Origin: Streptomyces nigra
GTDB taxonomy: Bacteria; Actinomycetota; Actinomycetes; Streptomycetales; Streptomycetaceae
Length of the DNA stretch: 64,000 nt
Reading direction: 5' to 3'
Assembly (NCBI RefSeq): GCF_003074055.1
Contig: NZ_CP029043.1
Span: forward strand, 3,588,501 to 3,652,500
Below the pieces are notes generated by a model. The model made no database searches and had not been told where the DNA came from. It worked only from the letters and a program-made list of their open reading frames with translations. Of the stretch, positions 60,740-64,000 are shown in pieces. Position 1 is the stretch's first letter. Each line of letters begins with the position of its first letter. The translations under genes were made by a program, and so were the position numbers.

Positions 60740-62040
60740 CGGGGGTCCCTCGCTTCGGTCGCGGTACGGGGCGGGTGGGAGGTGCCGGACGGGACGGGCG
60801 CGCGCCGGTCCGGGAAGACCCAGGCCCGCAGGAGGAGGAAGCGCAGGACGGTCGCGGCGAGGTTGGCGGCGACCAGCACCGCGAGTTCGGTGGAGTGCGC
60901 GGGTTCACCGCCGGCCGCGTCGAGGGCGGCGAGCGAGCCGCTGGTGAGGGCGAGGCCGATGCCGAAGACGACCAGCCCCTGCGCCTGGTGGCGTACGGCG
61001 CCGGTACGGCCGCGCACCCCGAAGGTGAGGCGCCGGTTGGCTGCGGTGTTGGCGACCGCGGAGACCAGGAGGGCGAGCGCGTTGGCCGTCTGCGGCCCGG
61101 CGAACGTACGGAAGGCGCTGTAGAGGAGCAGGTAGAAGACGGTGGAGAGGATTCCGACCGCGCAGAAGCCGAGGAGCTGGCGGAGCAGGTGCTGGGGCAC
61201 GCCCCGGACCTCGCGGTCGCGCGGGTCGTCGCCGAAGGGGCGGGCGAGCCGGTCCAGCGGCAGGGATCCCGTCGCCAGGGCCCGGCCCACCCGCCATACG
61301 CCCTTGAGGTCCTCGGTCGCGGTCCGCACCAGGTGGACGCTGGAGTCGGGGTCGTCGACCCAGTCGACCGGCACCTCGTGGATCCGCAGGCCCGCCCGCT
61401 CGGCGAGCACCAGCATCTCCGTGTCGAAGAACCAGGAGGTGTCCTCGATCAGCGGCAGCAGCACCTCGGCCACGTCACGGCGTATCGCCTTGAACCCGCA
61501 CTGGGCGTCGGAGAAGCGCGCCTGGAGCGAGCCGCGCAGGATGAGGTTGTAGCCGCGGCTGACGACCTCGCGCTTGGCGCCGCGCACCACGCGTGAGCCC
61601 CGGCCGAGCCGGGTGCCGATCGCCAGGTCGGAGTGACCGGAGATCAGCGGGGCGACCAGCGGCAGCAGGGCGTTGAGGTCCGTGGACAGGTCCACGTCCA
61701 TGTACGCGAGGACCGGGGCGTCGGACGCGGACCAGACCGTCCGCAGCGCTCGGCCGCGTCCCTTCTGCTCCAGCCGTACGGCTCTCACCTCGGGGAACTC
61801 GGTCGCCAGCCGGCGCGACTCGCGCGGGGTGGCGTCGGTCGACGCGTTGTCCGCGACGGTGATGCGGAAGGGGTACGGGAAGGTGCGCGCGAGGTGGTCG
61901 CGCAGTCTCCGTACGCAGGGCCGAAGGTCCTTCTCCTCGTTGTGGACGGGGATCACCACGTCCAGGACAGGGGTACCGGCGTCCATGGCCGGGAGGTGCT
62001 CCCGGGCCGGCAGGGAGCCGGGGGAAGAGTCGGTTCGCAT
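60736..62040 (-). CDS. GT2-GtrA bifunctional protein (polyprenyl-phosphate sugar synthase/flippase)
   Basis: A 434-aa fusion. Residues about 20-250 are a dolichol-phosphate-mannose-synthase-like GT2 domain (VVIPVHNEEKDLRPCV; TVADNASTDAT; YMDVDLSTDLNALLPL with DxD; GAQCGFKAI-like CGFK). Residues about 295-425 are a four-helix GtrA domain that may flip or shield the lipid-linked sugar. It probably makes the donor used by the GT39 enzyme, whose gene overlaps the end of this one. ATG 62040; a TTG 18 bp upstream is also open. Confidence 0.88.
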   Translation of the reverse strand: MRTDSSPGSLPAREHLPAMDAGTPVLDVVIPVHNEEKDLRPCVRRLRDHLARTFPYPFRITVADNASTDATPRESRRLATEFPEVRAVRLEQKGRGRALRTVWSASDAPVLAYMDVDLSTDLNALLPLVAPLISGHSDLAIGTRLGRGSRVVRGAKREVVSRGYNLILRGSLQARFSDAQCGFKAIRRDVAEVLLPLIEDTSWFFDTEMLVLAERAGLRIHEVPVDWVDDPDSSVHLVRTATEDLKGVWRVGRALATGSLPLDRLARPFGDDPRDREVRGVPQHLLRQLLGFCAVGILSTVFYLLLYSAFRTFAGPQTANALALLVSAVANTAANRRLTFGVRGRTGAVRHQAQGLVVFGIGLALTSGSLAALDAAGGEPAHSTELAVLVAANLAATVLRFLLLRAWVFPDRRAPVPSGTSHPPRTATEARDPR

Positions 62041-62133
62041 GGGGCCGACTGTCGTCAACTGCCCTGTTCCGGCGGTGTGGTGGGGCTGTGCCGCACCTGT
62101 GAGTGCGCGGGCGCTTGTCCCCGTTCGTCCGGG

Positions 62134-63015
62134 TCAGGGCCGGATGTTCTCCAGGTCCTCGAGCAGGCTCGGGTGCTTCGGCCGCCAGCCGAGGACCTCG
62201 CGGGTGCGGACGCTGGACGCGGGCTGGTCCGCGGCGAAGATCGGGCCGAACGGACCGAAGGTCTCCGCCGGCACCGACGCCACGGGCAGGCCGAGCCGCC
62301 GACCGACGACCGCGGCGATGTCCCGTACCGCGTCGCCCTCGTCGGCCACGGCGTGCCAGGCCGTGCCCGCCGGCGCCGACTCGAGCACCAGGCGGAAGAG
62401 CGCCGCCGCGTCCGCCGCGTGCACGGCGGGCCAGCGCTGGGTGCCGTCGCCCGGGTGGCCGGCCACACCGGTACGGCGGGCGGTCTCGGTCAGCATCCCG
62501 GCGAACCCGCCCTGCCCCTCGTTGTGGACCGTGCGCGGCATCCGGACCGCCATGGCGCGCAGCCCCCGCTCGGCCAGGCCGAGGAGTTCCGTGACCTTGC
62601 GGCCCCGCTCGCCCACGGGACCGTCGGTGGCCACCGGGTCGGCCTCGGTGGCGGCGCGTCCCGGGATCCATGGCGTGCCCGAGACGGTGACGAGCGGGCG
62701 GTCGCCGCCCATGAGTTCGTCCGCCAGTGTGGTGAGGGCGGCGCCCTCCTCGCGGATGGAGCGGGCGAGCGCCTCCGGGGTGCCGTAGTCGCGCCCGAAG
62801 GCCAGGTTGACCACCCCGTCGGTCTGCGCGGCGCCGGAACGCAGGACATCGAGGTCGGCGATCTCGCCGCGCAGCACCTCGGCGCCGGCGTCCCGGAGGG
62901 CCCGTTCGGAGGCGTCGGAGCGGGCCAGGGCGAGGACGGTGTGGCCGTGGGCGAGCAGTTCGGCGACGACGGCGGAGCCGATGGTGCCGGTGCCGCCGGT
63001 GACGAAGACGTGCAT
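62134..63015 (-). CDS. Atypical SDR/NAD(P)-dependent epimerase-like protein
   Basis: A 293-aa Rossmann protein starting MHVFVTGGTGTIGSAVVAELLAHGH (TGxxGxxG). It continues ALARSDASERALRDAGAEVLRGEIAD and has VHAADAAALFRLVLE in the C-terminal half. The classical YxxxK pair is not visible, as in many NmrA/atypical SDRs. Divergent from a TetR regulator, with two strong palindromes between, so probably repressed by it and induced by a small molecule. Confidence 0.82.
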   Translation of the reverse strand: MHVFVTGGTGTIGSAVVAELLAHGHTVLALARSDASERALRDAGAEVLRGEIADLDVLRSGAAQTDGVVNLAFGRDYGTPEALARSIREEGAALTTLADELMGGDRPLVTVSGTPWIPGRAATEADPVATDGPVGERGRKVTELLGLAERGLRAMAVRMPRTVHNEGQGGFAGMLTETARRTGVAGHPGDGTQRWPAVHAADAAALFRLVLESAPAGTAWHAVADEGDAVRDIAAVVGRRLGLPVASVPAETFGPFGPIFAADQPASSVRTREVLGWRPKHPSLLEDLENIRP

Positions 63016-63072
63016 GAGTACTCCCGTGAGTGGTGGGACCCCGTGACCCAGGGATGGGACCCGGCGATCCCG

Positions 63073-63133
63073 GTGACGGGACTCTTGTCCCGTCACTCGA
63101 CCGTACACCCTGATGGGACTCTTGTCCCATCAC
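63073..63133. promoter_or_regulatory. Twin TetR operators
   Basis: Two perfect-armed copies of GGGACTCTTGTCCC, the first extended to GTGACGGGAC/GTCCCGTCAC (63073-63096) and the second to TGATGGGAC/GTCCCATCA (63111-63132), 38 bp apart in the divergent gap. Confidence 0.75.
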
Positions 63134-63146
63134 CTATCCTGGTCGC

Positions 63147-63728
63147 ATGGCTAGATGGCAACCGGGAGCGGCCCAGCGACTCGTCGTCGCGGCGGTCGAC
63201 CTGTTCACCGAGCAGGGGTACGACGCCACGACCGTGGCGCAGATCGCCGAGCGCGCCGGCGTCACCAAGAGCACCTTCTTCCGGCACTTCTCCGACAAGC
63301 GCGAACTGCTCGTGGCCGGTCAGGAGACGCTCAGCCGGCTGCTCGCGGAGGGTGTCGCCGAGGCGCCCGCCGACGCCAGCCCGCTGGAGGCGGTGGCGGC
63401 CGGGCTCGAGCGCGCGTCGAGCGCCATGGGCCCGGCCAACCGTGAGCTGGGCCCCCGGCTGAAGGCGGCCGTCGCGGCCAGCACCGAACTGCAGGAGCGC
63501 GACGCTCTCAAGAGCGTCGGCCTCGCGGCCGCGATGACGACCGCGCTCGTCGCACGCGGGGTGCCCGAGCCGACCGCGCATCTCGCGGCGGAGATGGGCG
63601 TCCTCGCCTTCAAGCAGGGGTACGCCCGCTGGTCCGAGGGCGGCGACCGGGACGACGAGGAACCGCTCGCGCCCTACGCGCTCGCGGCCTTGGAGGATCT
63701 GCGCGCGGCCACCGCGTCCCTGGGCTGA
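63147..63728 (+). CDS. TetR-family transcriptional regulator
   Basis: A 193-aa protein with an N-terminal HTH (RLVVAAVDLFTEQGYDATTVAQIAERAGVTKSTFFRHFSDKRELL, about 12-56) and a helical ligand-binding domain. ATG 63147. Divergent from the epimerase-like gene; the paired palindromes in between are its likely binding sites and one overlaps its own promoter region (autoregulation). Confidence 0.9.
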   Translation: MARWQPGAAQRLVVAAVDLFTEQGYDATTVAQIAERAGVTKSTFFRHFSDKRELLVAGQETLSRLLAEGVAEAPADASPLEAVAAGLERASSAMGPANRELGPRLKAAVAASTELQERDALKSVGLAAAMTTALVARGVPEPTAHLAAEMGVLAFKQGYARWSEGGDRDDEEPLAPYALAALEDLRAATASLG

Positions 63729-64000
63729 GCAAGGCCGACTTCGGTGGGCGGCGCGGGGAGCCGGACGGTGAAGACCGTGCGTCCGGGTACGCTGTCGACG
63801 GTCACGGCACCGCCGTGCGCGCTGACCACGGCCTGCACGATCGCGAGGCCCAGACCGGTGGAGCCGGTGGCGCGGGAGCGCGCGGAGTCGCCGCGCGCGA
63901 ACCGTTCGAACACCCGGGGGAGCAGGTCCGCCGGGATCCCCGGCCCGTCGTCCACGACGTCCACGCACACCCACGCGTCCCGGCGCCGCACCCGGGCGGT
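63674..64000 (-). CDS. Sensor histidine kinase, C-terminal part (truncated by the window edge)
   Basis: The last 108 codons of a HisKA-type kinase ATPase domain: VDVVDDGPGIP (G1), RVFERFARGD (F box), STGLGLAIVQAVVSAHGG (G2) and TVDSVPGRTVFTVRLP. The frame is open to the window end. Its 3' end overlaps the convergent tetR gene by 55 bp (63674-63728). The response regulator and sensor domain lie outside the window. Confidence 0.88.
   Translation of the reverse strand, partial: TARVRRRDAWVCVDVVDDGPGIPADLLPRVFERFARGDSARSRATGSTGLGLAIVQAVVSAHGGAVTVDSVPGRTVFTVRLPAPPTEVGLAQPRDAVAARRSSKAASA

Noticed and set aside
57873..60908. 1011-codon frame opposite or offset to the GT39 and MFS genes
   Set aside because: Arg/Pro-rich nonsense composition and real genes in another frame of the same strand.

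Overview
The window is a high-GC actinobacterial chromosome segment, almost certainly Streptomyces. Evidence: overwhelming G/C at third codon positions, many GTG starts, a SigB/F-type sigma pair, a DmdR/DtxR-type iron box, and gene order (purC, purD, dnaX, ffs, tRNA-Ser, upp, tadA, tRNA-Ser, two SigF-type sigma genes) that I recall from the S. coelicolor core chromosome.

Left host part (1-29300): tRNA-Gly; a membrane-anchored glutaredoxin-like protein; purC; an N,N-dimethylformamidase-like protein; a membrane protein that looks like an M48 peptidase without its active site; purD with a one-base frameshift; dnaX with the SRP RNA; tRNA-Ser(GGA); a DUF6529/COG4315 pair; a PAP2 enzyme; a PAS/GAF/SpoIIE/ATPase regulator; an Fpg/Nei glycosylase; an 87-bp MITE-like inverted repeat that overlaps the stop codon of a CopC-CopD gene; and a tightly overlapping operon (penicillin-acylase-like N-acylase, IucB-type acetyltransferase, DUF985 cupin, SDR) that diverges across an iron box from a siderophore-interacting reductase. 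Then come an HhH-GPD protein, a DUF853 ATPase, LytR_C, upp, tadA with its partner, and tRNA-Ser(CGA).

Integrated element (29206-47789): an 18.6-kb actinomycete integrative and conjugative element (AICE) inserted in the 3' half of tRNA-Ser(CGA) and bounded by a perfect 55-bp direct repeat. From left: a lysine-rich membrane protein with an overlapping ECF-like sigma factor; integrase and excisionase; an octamer (iteron-like) array; a replication operon (DUF3631 ATPase, small linker protein, Prim-Pol, C5-methyltransferase); SpdB; a TRS-like octamer array (candidate clt); an FtsK/TraB translocase; RRQRL, DUF2637 and DUF6284 proteins; a GntR repressor with an operator array; a P-loop kinase. The AT-richer right arm carries a PARIS-like AriA/AriB pair, an unknown zinc-ribbon protein and an EVE-like/NOV_C nuclease, so it reads as a defence cargo island.

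Right host part (47790-64000): a 59-aa membrane peptide with a Dabb protein; SigF-type and SigN-type sigma factors; a lipoprotein; a MarR-controlled MFS pump carrying CnaB-like repeats with a YceI partner; an F420-type oxidoreductase; a TetR/MFS unit whose MFS gene contains an in-frame REP-like palindrome; two glycosyltransferase membrane proteins; an epimerase/TetR divergent pair with twin operators; and the C-terminus of a sensor kinase.

Two single-base losses in G/C runs (purD and the SDR) look like sequencing errors rather than decay.
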